Source: Bombyx mori (taxonomy: Eukaryota > Arthropoda > Insecta > Lepidoptera > Bombycidae). Taken from it: a stretch of DNA of 64,000 nucleotides. Of the stretch, positions 46,101 through 58,424 are shown in pieces (positions within the stretch are counted from its first letter, which is position 1; each line of letters begins with the position of its first letter). The notes beneath the pieces were generated by a model. That model was not told the DNA's origin and searched no databases. It worked only from the letters and a program-made list of their open reading frames with translations. The DNA lies in NCBI RefSeq assembly GCF_030269925.1, contig NC_085131.1:6123501-6187500 (forward strand). Reading direction: 5' to 3'. A program made the translations under genes and the position numbers.

Positions 46101-49100
46101 CGACAATCACAGGAAAAAGTATTCGAGATTCTTTATTTTGCAATAGTCTTTAATGAGTCCTTTTGTAATTCAAGTAGGTGGCGTTACGACATTTAAACAC
46201 CTCCACATTGTAAACACGTAGAAACGCACTTGTGTAGATAAACTACAAGGTCGCTGCAATGTAACTCTGTACCGCTTCATACGTTTTCGAAAACCGAAAG
46301 TCGAGGTCACATGTCGTGTTAATGCGTTTTGATATAAAAATATCGCAGGTGTGTTAAATACTGATTTATTAATATGCTTTTAATTTGAAACGTCTTTCAA
46401 ACATTTGTAAATTTTTTGTCACGTTAAGTTTGGAATGAATTTTACTAAAATCGCATAATATGTTACTCAGTTATAAAGGTCAATGTTAAAGATTATCAGA
46501 CTTTAATTTTCTCACATTGCTTGACTTTATTATTTTGTTATAATGAAGCATTCGCATGCTCTCGGTTTTATGGGACTCAAATATGATCACTAACATTCAA
46601 GTGCTAGTTCCTCTAACATGTCTGACTTCTGTTATAATAGTGAAATAAATTACCCCACCTCTTTTTAATCTAATTTTATGATTTAGATATAAAAATCAGT
46701 TCAAAAGTCTCATCACAGATGTATTACTGTGACTGTTAGTAAAATATTTATTTATTATTTTATTTATTTATTAGTTTTTGGAAGAAACAAAAAATTTTAC
46801 AAACAAAATATAGTACATACATACACCTGATCTCCATAACAAACTTTTTGTAAATTTCTTTCAAGCGATAGCTTCTATTAGAGATTTATTAAATACTCAT
46901 CAAAGTATAATATCTCGATGCATAAAAGTGATGATTGCTTTATTGTTTGTTGCCTTCACTTTCACAAACAATGGCTTTGTATTGTTTATTGTATGTTGTG
47001 TAAATATGCCATATGTCTTTTTTATTTATTGCTTAGATGGGTGGACGAGCTCACAATCCACCTGGTGTTAAGTGGTTATTGGGGCCCATAGACATCTACA
47101 ATGTAAATGCCGCCACCCACCTTGAGATATGAATTCTAAGGTCTCAGTATAGTTACAACGGCTGCCCCACCCTTCAAACCGAAACGCATCACTGCTTCAC
47201 GGCAGAAATAGGTGGGGTACGTACTCGTGCGGACTCACGCGAAGTACTACCACCAGTATAATGTATATGTGTAATATAATGTATACCACTAGTATTTAAT
47301 TTTAATGTTGCATATTATTATGTTAATATTTACTATTATGTTATGATACAGGTGCGAAGAAGCTGCCGTGCAACCACATTTTCCACGCAGCGTGCCTCCG
47401 CCTGTGGTTCCAGCGCCAGCAGACGTGCCCGACGTGTCGTCTCAACGTGCTGCGCGCGCCCGCAGCCGAGCCCGGCGCCGCGCCCCGCGCCCCCGACGCC
47501 GCACCCCCGCCGCCCCCTGCCGCCGCGCCCGCCCCGCCGCCCTTCCCCAACATGCCGCCTCCACCACGTACGTGTTTTCGTCAATCGTCAGCCTGCGATC
47601 TTCATTAGGCAATCGTTAGCAGACCTGGACTGCATTGATGTTTCTGTCAGTTTCACTATAAAATTGTGTAGAACTTGCCATGAATTTCTTTTGAAATGTA
47701 CTTTAGTCAATAATAATATAGAAAATCAGTACCTACTTACTATTTAGAAACTTTTAACATTATGTACTTTTTTCACGAAAGGTATCAAAAATCTATCCCC
47801 TATCAATATGGTATTATCAGCTTAATAATTACCAACCTAACAGCCCAGGGTAATGAAAAATTAATGTTTTTATTGCATAGATATGTAAACGAACTCATGG
47901 TTCACCCGGTGTTAAGTGGGTACTTAAATCCTTATATTTAACGTGAAGGTCACAATGCATGTGTCATAAAGTCCCTTCAGAACAGGCCACAATAAACAGG
48001 ATGGCTGTATCCGTAACTCAAAACAAAACAGACCATATGTTCATTAGATTAAAAGCTATGTTTGGTCACAGCATTGATGGCGTGGCCCCCGCCGCCGCCA
48101 CCGCGACCCGCCAACCTCGCCGTACTCACTACTGCCGAGCTGCAACGTATGGAGGGTAACGAACGTCGGAACATTGAGGCTAGATTACAGGTAAACATGT
48201 ACCAATATATATGTAGGATTGGTAAAAACGAAACGTATGAAAAGAGTGTGGAACGGAACGTTAAGATGTGAGTGAGAGAAAACGGAAACAAAGGGAGAGG
48301 AGAATGACAGAGAAAAGGAAGATGGCGAAGGCGGTATAAAAAATGAGCAAGGCGTAATAAAAGTGTTAATTAATTTTTAATTATTATTATATCATAAGAT
48401 TTTGGAACAGTGTAACTTTTATTTTATGCGCTGCGGTCCCTATTCTACATATTATTATATAATATATATGCACATAGAATTTGTAACCTTCTTACAGTCG
48501 CTGAAACTTGACATGGTGTATATAGATCAGTTGGTTTTCAATTGCTAAAAAAATTCTTCTTAACTAATAAAACCCAGTACGATTTTTACGTTTTCGGCGA
48601 TAATAGCATATGAACGTATGTTAGAGAGAATAAACATTTTATGTAATTATGACGGTGGTTGTCGAGTTAAGAACTCAATCTTCAGGCCACATACCATGTT
48701 TATCAGTCTATCTCGCTCACACTTATAAAGTGTCAAAATGGGTCATTTTTTTTCCTCTATCTAAGCTGGTAACCTAGGGACTTATGCCAGTGTAACCGGG
48801 TGAATAGGTGAGCTCAAGGGGCTCTAACCTAGTGACGTTGCTAACACTAGCCCTAGCAAGAGCAGTGCTTCGCAGAATCTATAACCGGATCGGAAACTCG
48901 ACCCACTGAGAAGATCCGGCGAGAAACTCAGTGAGCTGTTTCTGTGGGTATTCGCCGAACCCTTCGTCGCCAGCGACGGTTTCGACGAGAACGGTGACCG
49001 GTGCTTGTGGTACCTAAAAGCACCGATAGTGCACCGGGAATGCATTATATTATTTCGACAGACCGATTTGTTTCAAAAAATGATTGTATTGTTTTGTAAA

Positions 49101-52100
49101 AGAACGTAAATTTTTATTAAGTTTTAAAGAATTTTTATCGCCTTACCAAAACGTCGTAAACAAGTATTTATCAACATGCCTAATAAGTGTACCGGGTGAC
49201 TATGAGTCACACGCGAATGTAGGTAGTAATATCGATAAGACCAGAGGCGAGTTTATGTGAGTTTAATAAGAACACGTAACCCTAATTTTAAATTAAAATT
49301 GTATCCCTCGATATTAACAATTTAAAAAGATAAATCATTCATATTTAATTCGACATATTGTTTAAGTCTGTTAAGGAAACAAACAGTTCATCACTTATTT
49401 TTATTTATTTATTTTAATAGTCGAACTGTTTTTTTTCCTCGATGCGATAGTTAATTGTTGGTCACGCATATTGTTTATGCTTAAAATTGATGTATCTCCA
49501 TCGGTGTCTACAGGTTTTATATCAAACAATTCATCGCTTTCACGAAATATTGGGCAATAAAGTACCTATAGCGATTGAGTATATGCTCACTTGAAACTTC
49601 ACGACCTATAGTAAAAAAGTCTCAAGTATACTAATATCCGTGTAAACATTTATTTCATACACTATACAGAAGTCAATTAAAACAGTGTGCTTAGTGCGAG
49701 TTTTTTGACGTTCTTGATAGCGTAACAGTTAGCCAGTGTTGCCAGATGACCGTGTGAATTTCCCCCCAACTTTTTTCGAAAACCCCCCGAAAATGGGATT
49801 TTTGAAGAAAAAAAACCCAAAAACAGTTTTTACTTATTTTAAAGAAGAAATAAAAATCTAAAAAGATTCTTTTATTTTTTAATCAAGCTGTCCCTATAAA
49901 CCTTCAACCATCTCTAAACAATTATTACAATCATATTCACTTTCGTTATTATTATTTAAAGCATACACGTTTTCAAAGTTAAAGATATTTAACATGTCCG
50001 ATGTGGGAACAAAATTTATGCATCTATTGGGCAGTGAAAGTCGAATCCTGAGAACCGCTTCGGCAGTTTCTATTGCCATTTGGTTGCATAATTTGTCCTT
50101 TATAATATTGACTTGTGAATAGTATAGTAGATTATAATTATTCTAATAGTAATTGCGAATTGTGTTTATGGATGAATTGTCGATACTCAAAAAACCTCCG
50201 AAATTTCTCCCAACTAACTTTTTCCCCCGAATGTCCCCCCAAAGAATCTTTCCCCCCGAATTTTACCCCAAGGTCGAAAACCCCCCCGAATTTGCAGGGA
50301 ATCCCCCCCATCTGGCAACTGTGCAGTTAGCTCATATTTGTATGGGATCGTCTACGATGCCTACGTTTGCCGCTAGGGGCGCTGTTCTAACTGCATACAA
50401 AATTGGGTTAACTTTTACGCTATCGAGAACGTTAAAAAACTCGCACTAAGCACACAGACCGTTTTCACTATTCTGAATATTGTATTCGTTACTAGCTGAC
50501 CCGGCAGACTTCGTAGTGCCTCAATCGATAAATAAAAGACCTAAACTTTTGGATAAAATAAACTTAAAACAAACAAAAGGAATCCGTCCGACGAAGGACA
50601 CATCAAAGGGAAAACAAAATTGTTAATTTTATTTAATTCCTAGCATTTTCATATTTATCTTTACCTTTTAAACCTTTTCTGGACTTCCACAAATAATTCA
50701 AGACCAAAATTAGCCAAATCGGTCCAGCCATTCTCGAGTTTTAGCGAGACTAACGAACAGCAATTTATTTTTATATATATAGATTTGTTATATAGCATTA
50801 CGCAACTGGTACATTTATCAGCTAGAGATGTTTTACCGAACCAATTATTGTATTGGTTGCAGCTGCTACGCGAGATCCAGGCCATGCTGGACGCTTCTGT
50901 TCTCCTCATGCAGCAGTACTCTACAGTCGTCGCTAACTCTGCTCAGAATAACGTTAGTGTTGCCACACAAACCGAAACGTAAGTGAACCATTTACTCAAT
51001 ACTATTGCGATATTGACCTTAGTGTTCACGTGACGGTGCCAGGGCTGCGGTGAAGATCTTGTACTTCGAATACCAAGAGAGCCCAACCACATTGAATGTA
51101 CACTCGTATTATTGTGAATCCAAGATTAACTGACAGTTGTCATATTATAATAGGGTACATCTATTATTTTTTTATTGCTTTAATGGGTGGACGAGCTCAC
51201 AGCCCACCTGGTGCCAAGTGGTTGCTGGAGCCCATAGACATCTATTACGCAAATGTGTCACCCACCTTAAGACATAAGTCCTAAGGTCTCAGTATAGTTA
51301 TAACGGCTGCCCCGCGCTTCAACCCGAAACGCATAACTGATTCACGGCAGAAATAGGCAGGGTGATGGTACCTACCCGTGCGGACTCACGAGACGTCCTA
51401 CCACCAGTAATTACGCAAGTTATAATTTTGCGGGTTTTACTTTTATTACACAATGTTATTTCTTCACTGTGGGAAATCGTGAACATTTGTTGAGTACGTA
51501 TTTCATTAGAAAAATTGGTACCAACCTGGGATTCGAACTCGGGTGCATCGCTCAACACGAATGCACCGGACGTCTTATCCCTTAGGCCACGACGACTTCA
51601 ATACAATGCAAATTCAAATATTTCAGTCAACCCGACCCTGTCTCTGAAGTTAAAGTAAAAACTGAACCTGATGTAGTCCCCAGTACATCTGAGTACAGGT
51701 CGCCATCTCCGGTGCCGTCGACCAGCAAACAGGAAATCAAACCTGAGGAGTTGTCCGACGCAACTGATTCCGATAGGTATGTTATAGCAGACAGTTACCA
51801 TCAATGTATCCTAGATATTAATTACTTAATTTATACTTAAATATGGTCGATTAAATGATGCGGTAATACGCTTAAAACATTTTTTTAACATTATGATTAT
51901 TTATCATTGTTAAAAAAATTCAAAAAACCATAAAATTTTAGTAATAATTATTATTTAAAACTGTTTTCAAATTTCTATGGTTTAGAGCTTAGAATTATTA
52001 CTAATGTCATTATTAACCATAAGGTTCACATACTTTTGTTATTGGACAGATATTGAATAGAATTAGGTCATGCAAGCATCATGATTGGCCTGAGCCTTTG

Positions 52101-52482
52101 CCTACCCTGCCTTCGTCTACCTGCCCTGGTTAAATTGAAAAGGCTTCCGGGCAAGCAGTAATCTTTCATTAAAAAATGCTATCATCATGATTTTAGTAGT
52201 AGTTATCGGTAAACTCTTGTTTACTGATGTAGTTAGTGGGATATAAATGTCATTCCATTATCAGTTCCTTGACTGCTTCAAACCAAACCTTGTGCTTACA
52301 GTTTGGTATTGGTGGTTTAAGCTTTTGTTATTTATATAGGGATTACTTTAATTTCAAATAATTTAATATGTAAGAAAATATTGTTTCTTAAGCAAACATT
52401 AAATTTTTTCAGAGTCAAGACTGACGCCGACACCGAGGAGTTGAGAAGACGTCGACTGCAAAAGTTTACCTTGGATAAATGA
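43158..52482 (+). CDS. sip3: HRD1/synoviolin, ER membrane RING-type E3 ubiquitin ligase
   Basis: Eleven exons: 43158-43286, 43464-43556, 43716-43868, 44573-44767, 44956-45140, 45475-45617, 47352-47567, 48072-48190, 50863-50978, 51627-51776, 52413-52482; 1569 nt, 522 aa. The N-terminus ([20 protein letters not shown], then [16 protein letters not shown]) and blocks [24 protein letters not shown], [20 protein letters not shown] and [11 protein letters not shown] match animal HRD1, with about six hydrophobic segments in residues 1-250. The RING-H2 finger is residues 290-328: C290, C293, C306, H308, H311, C314, C325, C328. A Pro/Ala-rich linker, the conserved [19 protein letters not shown] helix and an LRRRRLQK end follow. 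Known role: ER-associated degradation ligase with SEL1L. Shorter than human (617 aa) through a smaller Pro-rich region. The start codon is the first ATG (aaaATGaag); an upstream in-frame extension has no ATG. Confidence 0.96.
44221..44470 (+). mobile_element. Bm1 SINE, 5'-truncated (Hrd1 intron 3)
   Basis: ggcatcaaacccgcaaaatt ... ggtaggctgtaagctaagcaataaaat. Confidence 0.88.
47025..47262 (-). mobile_element. Bm1 SINE (Hrd1 intron 6)
   Basis: tttattgcttagatgggtgg ... gcggactcacgcgaagtact, ending about 90 bp upstream of the exon that carries the second half of the RING finger. Confidence 0.9.
48750..49050. mobile_element. Interspersed repeat fragment, BMC1-like LINE (tentative)
   Basis: Contains ctagcaagagcagtgcttcg and cccactgagaagatccggcg. 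The same block recurs at 59393-59516. I associate this with a Bombyx LINE, but the family name is from memory and unproven here. Confidence 0.5.
49686..50456. mobile_element. Outer MITE (long inverted ends) disrupted by a hAT element
   Basis: The left arm tgtgcttagtgcgagttttt at 49686 is repeated inverted at the right (aaaaactcgcactaagcaca, ending 50456). Similarity continues through acgttctygatagcgtaa. Without the hAT insert the element would be about 175 bp. Confidence 0.82.
49734..50323 (-). mobile_element. hAT element remnant with 8-bp target duplication
   Basis: Ends cagtgttgccagatg ... catctggcaactgtg are inverted repeats. The 8-bp cagttagc is duplicated exactly at 49726-49733 and 50324-50331. 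A minus-strand frame (50079-49894) reads [20 protein letters not shown]..., which looks like part of a hAT-type transposase-derived protein. C-runs are abundant near both ends. Confidence 0.88.
50492..50785 (-). mobile_element. LINE 3'-end repeat ('ctagctgacccggcagac' family), copy 3
   Basis: actagctgacccggcagact ... gcgagactaacgaacagcaa, ending with ttatatatatag. Located about 80 bp before Hrd1 exon 9. Confidence 0.72.
51168..51600 (-). mobile_element. Bm1 SINE, near full length
   Basis: Minus-strand copy with the entire body and the tRNA-derived head (complement of B box: gggattcgaactcgggtgc, and cttatcccttaggccacgac at the end). The head ends about 26 bp upstream of the acceptor of Hrd1 exon 10. 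Confidence 0.92.
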
Positions 52483-52691
52483 AGCATATTTTGTATTATT
52501 ATGTTTGAGACTATCATTGATTTTCATTATTACATTATTTATGTACAAAGTGTCTTGATATGTGTAAGCATTGTGTATTCTTGATCGGTTATGATTATGG
52601 AGTCGTATTTATGTTCTGTAAATATAATGAATACATAAATACATTACATACTATTTTTCTTGGTAACCCTATCAATGCTTAATGTTGCCAA

Positions 52692-52743
52692 AATAAATCA
52701 AAGTGAAACAATTATTTATTTTCTTTAAACTAGACTATTTATT
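52692..52743. terminator. Converging polyadenylation signals of Hrd1 and mRpL37
   Basis: A plus-strand AATAAA at 52692-52697 would serve Hrd1. Minus-strand AATAAA (plus tttatt) at 52738-52743, and another at about 52711, would serve mRpL37. Cleavage 10-25 nt downstream of each places both ends within the same few dozen bases. Confidence 0.55.
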
Positions 52744-52756
52744 AAATATTACAGAA

Positions 52757-55700
52757 TTAACTATTATAAAACGCATTTATATATCCATAGACTTTGTTGT
52801 TATAATTTTCGAGGACCGGCATGCCACTAAAGTATCTGCTTGAATCATAGAGTTTCATGTTGTTTTTGCAGTACCATACATTTTTTATGCCTTCATTACC
52901 ATCAACATTCAAAGTGTTAAGTTGTAATACTCCGAAATGATATAGTTGTCCATCCGTTTGAATACAATTGACGAATATCGGCTCTGGCAGGTCTTTGACA
53001 TCCTCCTGAAAAGTTAAAATACTATTTGAATCTTGTTTTATTAAGTAACACTAAACTTGTGTCACCTAATTGAGAATGGTTTAACATGACTCATAAATAA
53101 ATTATTATTCAAATTAAACTTCAAAATGTTTATAATATGCTGTGAATACTTTGAATGGTTCGGAAAGAGACTAAAAGGTAATATTTGTAATGTGGGCGTT
53201 AAGTGTTCAAAGCACAACCTTGACATACTGGATTTAACGTTAATATAACTCTGATAAAATAATTAATTTTGGGGAATGGAAGAAATTAGTGAAATGTCAT
53301 AACTAGTGAAGGAATCTTATTGAAATGGTTGTTTTGGTTGTAAGTCGTCGTGGCCTAAAAGATAGATGGCTCGGTGCATTCGTATCAAGCGATGTGACTA
53401 TGCCGGTGTTCGAATCCCGCAGGCAAATACGGATTGTTCTAATGAAATTGCGTACTTTACAAATGTTCACGATTGACTCTCACTGTGAAGGAATAACATC
53501 GTGCAATAACAATCAAACCAACGAAATTATAATTGACGTAATTGGTGTTGGTAGGACCGCACGGGTACCACCACCCTATCTATTTCTGCGGTGAAGCACT
53601 AACGAGTTTCGGTTTGATGGGTGCAGTAGCAGTTGTATTATAAAAACGGAGTCCTTAGAAATCATGTCTCAAAGTGGCGGGATTTACGTTGTATATGGGC
53701 TCTGGTCATCACAACACCAGCTGGGTCTTGAGGTCGTTGATCCAAGCAATAAAACAATATTTGCCTCACTGATGGAAGAGGTTACAGGAAACTACAAGAA
53801 ATTTAATATTCATATGTGTATTTACAATCTCTCAACAACTCTAATCACTCTAATCAACGCTATTAAGACATCTCAATTGAAAACCTTGTTGCTTATACTG
53901 TCATCTATACCGGCCGAGTCTATGGTAGATTGGAGTGACAACCCTATCTTCAACCAAAACACTATCATATTGCAGTCAAAGGAATATGAGAATGATTTGA
54001 GGTTCTACAATTAACCCTAAAGCATATTTTACAAATGGTTTTACATACCCCATGCATTTGTTTTGCATAAGAGCTGGCCACATTGAATGCATGAGTAAGA
54101 GATCGACCTAAGATCTGATTCTGCGTGACTGGTTCCCCATATATGTTTTTCACTTCAGTCCTGTTAAAATGTAACCATGTTGTATGAGGATGCTTTACTT
54201 GAACCTTTTGTTTAAAAGCTGAAAATAAAATACTTTATTTAAATGAATGAATACACAATAGACGATTATTAATTTGTATTGGTCGGTGTGGTTGGTTAGG
54301 ATACGGCCGCCCTGACGGTGAGTAGTCACCATTGCTCATGGACATCACCAATGCCAACACAGCCCTGTTTGCTGCAAAATCTGCTGTTGCTGGTATTTGT
54401 ATTAATATTAAAGTATACAAAATCAACTGTAACTGAAAGCGAGAATGAATACATTTTAGGTTAGGTTTAGTACTCCATTACTGATGGAATTATGGTATAC
54501 TTCAGAACATCAATACTTACGATACTGGCTGGTATTATTGTAAAAATGATTATGTGGCATGGTGATAGTATGTTTTACAGGGTACAAGCTTGGTATTTCA
54601 ACAAAAGGTATGTCTTTCTCAACTTCATGTTGAACAGGTTTAGCGCTTGTAACTAGTATGTTTGATACATCCTGGAACTGTAAAAGGTCATCTTCTTTCT
54701 CAAATATTGTTGTACATTCAACATCATTTACAACATATTTGTTTTGGGTCACTTCTCTATCACTGGTTTTCTCAACAAGTTGTAGTAATTTGTTAGTTAA
54801 TATTTGGCTAAAATAAATACATTTAGATAAAAAATATTTTGTATTCTATGTTACTAATACTAGAAGAGATTAACATAGGATATTTTCACAGATTTCTTAA
54901 ATATTATATGTATAATATAGATAATTTGTACAATCAATAACTATTACAATAAAATAAAAAATAATGAACATTATTTATTTTTTTGAACCTGGAAATTATG
55001 CACTCTCATGATATTTAATATTCCTATGATATTCAAATAAGGTTGTGTCATAAAATTAGAGAATTGCTGCTATAGTTTATGTATTTTTTTGTAAACATAG
55101 ATCTTTTTTTAAACTTTCCACGTTTTTATTATTAATCAAATGTTTGCAAACTGGACTATAATTAAAATAAAATAAAACTATTTTTGACAGAAAAATCTGG
55201 CTGAAATAAAACACATATTCATAGTAAAATAAAGAACTGGAGAGAATATTACATGAAAGTAGAATATTCTCTCTAGCAAAATTTATACAGCCCTCAGAAT
55301 TATCTAGCTTTCACTAATTTTACTTATAATTATTGTCTCAAAATTATCTTTATAGTATGGCAAGCTCTAAGGTGCATGTTTATTTGAAGTTTCTAAAACA
55401 TACCATCAGGTTGACTATGGCTTTTTTTCTATGGGGAAATGCAAGTTTCAATTCACAACTAGCATTAACAAAATGCAGCAGTAGCTACAAATAAACAGTA
55501 GATATTTAACAATGTCTAAATTATTATTGCATAACAACTTTCCAGGATAAGTTTGCATATTTTTTTATTTGTTATTTATTGCTCAGATAAACGAGCTCAC
55601 AGCCCACCTAGTGTTAAGTGGCTACTGGAGGCCATAGACATCTAAAAGGTAAATGCGACTCACCTTGAGATATGAGTTCTAAGGTCTTAGTATAGTTACA

Positions 55701-56825
55701 ACGGCTGTCCCACCCTTTAAACTGAAACGCATTACTGCTTCATGGCAAAAATAGGTGGGGTGGTGGTACCTACTCGTGTGGACTTACAAGAGGCCCTACC
55801 ACCAGTAATTATGCAAATTATAATTTTGCAGAAATTTTGCTTTTGGAGAAAAGTTTGGCTCAGCTTCATATTTTAAAATGTTATTATATTCAGGTAAAAA
55901 TGATAATGTTCATTCATCATATTGCTCAGCTGTCACATGTATTAAAAAAAAGTAAAATTTTACTTTACAATTTTATTGTTTTGTATTATTTAGCTATCTT
56001 TACTTACTTTTATAATGCAAGTTTTTTTATTATAAATAGAAAATAATCTAAATTATATCTAAATTTTAAACAAGAATTATGTATTTGCTCTTTTATTTTC
56101 TGTCTACCTACTGTATTTTTTTTTAACTTAGGTAATTTAATAGGCTTTCTTATATTCACTGTAAACTTTTATTAAACTAAAATTATACATAAAGCATACA
56201 GTTTTTTTGTACTCACTTTCGTCTGCTATCAGTGATGCCCAGTATTCGACGAAAATTATAAGCTGGTCGCTGTGGGTCTTTGATTTTCGGTAATTTTTTC
56301 TGCTCACAATCAAAGACATTAGCTGTTAATATGGCTTTTTTTACGTTTTCGTGAATAGCAGCCGGAGCTGGTAGTCGTGATAGTTCTTCGATTTTTGGAG
56401 GAAGTTTGTCTTGAGCTATTATAGTTTTAGTTAGGACCTGCGCTTGCGATAAACCTTCAAGAAGGACGTTGTCTTGGTTTAGCGTGAGACACGGTTTCGC
56501 TTTATAATTTGGATGATTCTTGTCTAAAGGTAACGGTTGTTCGTAAGGTCCTATAATTTGTATGCTGTAACAGAATTCTTTGAATGTGAAGACAGTTGAT
56601 ACATTAAATTAAATGCTATTTAATAATTTGTTCGATTTGCACATACTGTTCGCGTTCTTCCCGTTTTTCTTTTACGAATTCAAGAGCATCTTGAACCTCA
56701 ATACCCATATCCTTCAATTTTTTTTCAACGCCCGTGTCAATTGGTATTCTTTTGCCTTGAACTAGCCAATGTTTTTTAAACATAAAATCTATATGTTGTC
56801 TTTTTAATGCCTGCGTAAGTCTCAT
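52757..56825 (-). CDS. mRpL37: Mitochondrial ribosomal protein mL37 (MRPL37)
   Basis: Exons in transcript order: 56825-56647, 56564-56217, 54807-54521, 54218-54049, 53005-52757; 1233 nt, 410 aa; phases agree at every junction. It begins MRLTQALKRQHIDFMFKKHW. The second exon carries the conserved LLEGLSQAQVLTKTII block. The fourth carries QNQILGRSLTHAFNVASSYA, matching the human 'FAFGSALAQARLLYG' region. The last carries HFGVLQLNTLNVDGNEGIKN followed by VWY, matching 'FLVFQLNTTDLDCNEGVKN'. Length is close to human MRPL37 (423 aa). Known role: metazoan-specific protein of the mitochondrial large subunit. The intron between 56217 and 54807 holds a Bm1. The gene lies tail-to-tail with Hrd1. Confidence 0.93.
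53338..53755 (+). mobile_element. Old, nearly full-length Bm1 SINE (mRpL37 intron 4)
   Basis: tcgtggcctaaaagatagat ... B box ggtgttcgaatcccgc ... ccaagcaataaaacaat. Many substitutions. The open frame overlapping its 3' end is fortuitous. Confidence 0.82.
54275..54400 (-). mobile_element. Diverged short repeat related to 24040/25408
   Basis: The minus strand reads ggcattggtgatgtccatgagc...ggtgactactcaccgtcagg...cggccgtatcc, similar to the 'ctctgccccaggcattgctgaa' family. Located in mRpL37 intron 3. Confidence 0.5.
55570..55830 (-). mobile_element. Bm1 SINE (mRpL37 intron 2)
   Basis: ttatttattgctcagataaacg ... gtggacttacaagaggccct ... ccaccagtaattatgcaaat; 5'-truncated. Confidence 0.87.
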
Positions 56826-56903
56826 TTTGGATTATTTTCTATAATTTTCAAGAAAGCTCAAAATATAACCTACTTGTTTTGATTTAATTTATCGACTGGA
56901 TGA

Positions 56904-57558
56904 TAGGGATATTCCGATACTAGTAAATACGAGTAAGTACTCGATACTTTTGATTCGATACCAAGTATTTCTAGCATCGAATCAATCTTGCGATACATAC
57001 TCGGTATCGAAACAAAAGTACTTGGTATCAAATCGAATCAGCATTACCATTTAAAAAGTTTAAAATTTCCGAACGCATTATACAGAACGAGAGAGTAAAA
57101 GCCCACTCGCTCAGTTACCGGTATTCATCCATCGCGTAGCGGCGACGCGACGGCGCGGTGTGGATGAGGCGTGCCTTTTTTCCAAAGCCGGTGCAATAAT
57201 ATCTCAAACAAGCTTCGATAAACTATAGTAACCAAACAAGGGAACAGATTGTCTCCAAAATACCTCGAAAAGTTACTGATTTTGGGCAATCTTGATGCCA
57301 AAGAGTTTTTTGTTTAAAGTAGGTACTTAACGTGACGCAAAATTTTATAATAGAATATCTTTTTCCTTCTCAATTTCGTTTTAATTATTGTCCTTCAACG
57401 TTAATTGTTTTTACGTGAGCAGAAAAAAAGTGCTAAAAGTATCGATATCAGTAAGTATCGATACTTTAGGAGTATTCACATAAGTAGTATCGAATAAAGA
57501 TTTGAGTACTATCGAAATGAGTAGGTATCGATACTTTGATGGTATCGGAACATCCCTA
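56904..57558. mobile_element. Non-autonomous hAT-like element with 8-bp target duplication
   Basis: Ends tagggatattccgatac ... gtatcggaacatccct(a) are inverted. The 8-bp ctggatga is duplicated at 56896-56903 and 57559-57566. The subterminal regions hold repeated gtatcgatact/agtatcgatac motifs. No transposase frame is left. A GC-richer patch (57125-57165) lies in the middle. Confidence 0.85.
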
Positions 57559-57944
57559 CTGGATGATAGGCAAAGGGGTCATAGCCCATACCATATTAAG
57601 TGTATAATCTATGGCCCATACTAGATTTTTTTTGTAACACATATCGAAAGCATGTTTGATGTCATGTAAAGTACTGTGATTACTGAATGAAATGAACAAA
57701 AATAATTAAAACACATAAATGGTGTTGGTTAATATGAAATTAAGTAGCCGTCAGAAAACTATGTGGAGTATTGAGGTCAATAGCAGCGAAGCTATTCGCT
57801 AGGTTACAAATAAATAGACTTTTCGATTACCACATTGCCAGGCTTTTGTTGGGAGTCCACAGAGGTGGATTATCTGTTAGGCAAACTAGGCACGTGCCTA
57901 GGAGCGTGTAGTTACAAGGGGCGCGCGAGCTTAAAATCTTCTCT

Positions 57945-58234
57945 ATATAATATGAAAACGAATTGCTATTCGTTAGTCTCGCTGAAACTTGAGAACGGCT
58001 GGACCGATTTGGCTAATTTTGGTCTTGAATTATTTGTGGAAGTCCAGAGAAGGTTTAAACGGTAGATAAATATGAAAATGCTCGGAATTAAATAAATAAA
58101 AAAATTTGTTTTCTCTTTGATGTCCCCTCCATCGGACGGATTCCTTTTGTTTGTTTTAAGTTTATTTTATACAAAAATTTGGGTTTTTTATTTATCGATT
58201 GAGGCACTACAAAGTCTGCCGGGTCAGCTAGTAT
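57945..58234 (+). mobile_element. LINE 3'-end repeat ('gtctgccgggtcagctag' family), copy 4
   Basis: tatgaaaacgaattgctattcg ... gaggcactacaaagtctgcc-gggtcagctagta. Confidence 0.72.
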
Positions 58235-58424
58235 TTAAATAAATAAAGAAAATAACATATCGACGATTTTTTCGCAGTTATAACGTCATATTCCATTCGC
58301 GCATTAGCGTAAGTACAAGGGTCCTGGTCTACTAAAACTACTGGTCTAGGGTTGGATGATACAACGACATCGTAATTGCAAAAACAACTACCTAAAATTT
58401 ATAGTATTATGATGGCCATTTATG

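Noticed and set aside
53664..54014. 116-aa plus-strand ORF
   Set aside because: Begins in a Bm1 3' end within mRpL37 intron 4 and stops just before mRpL37 exon 4; composition is not constrained and no splice partner is seen.
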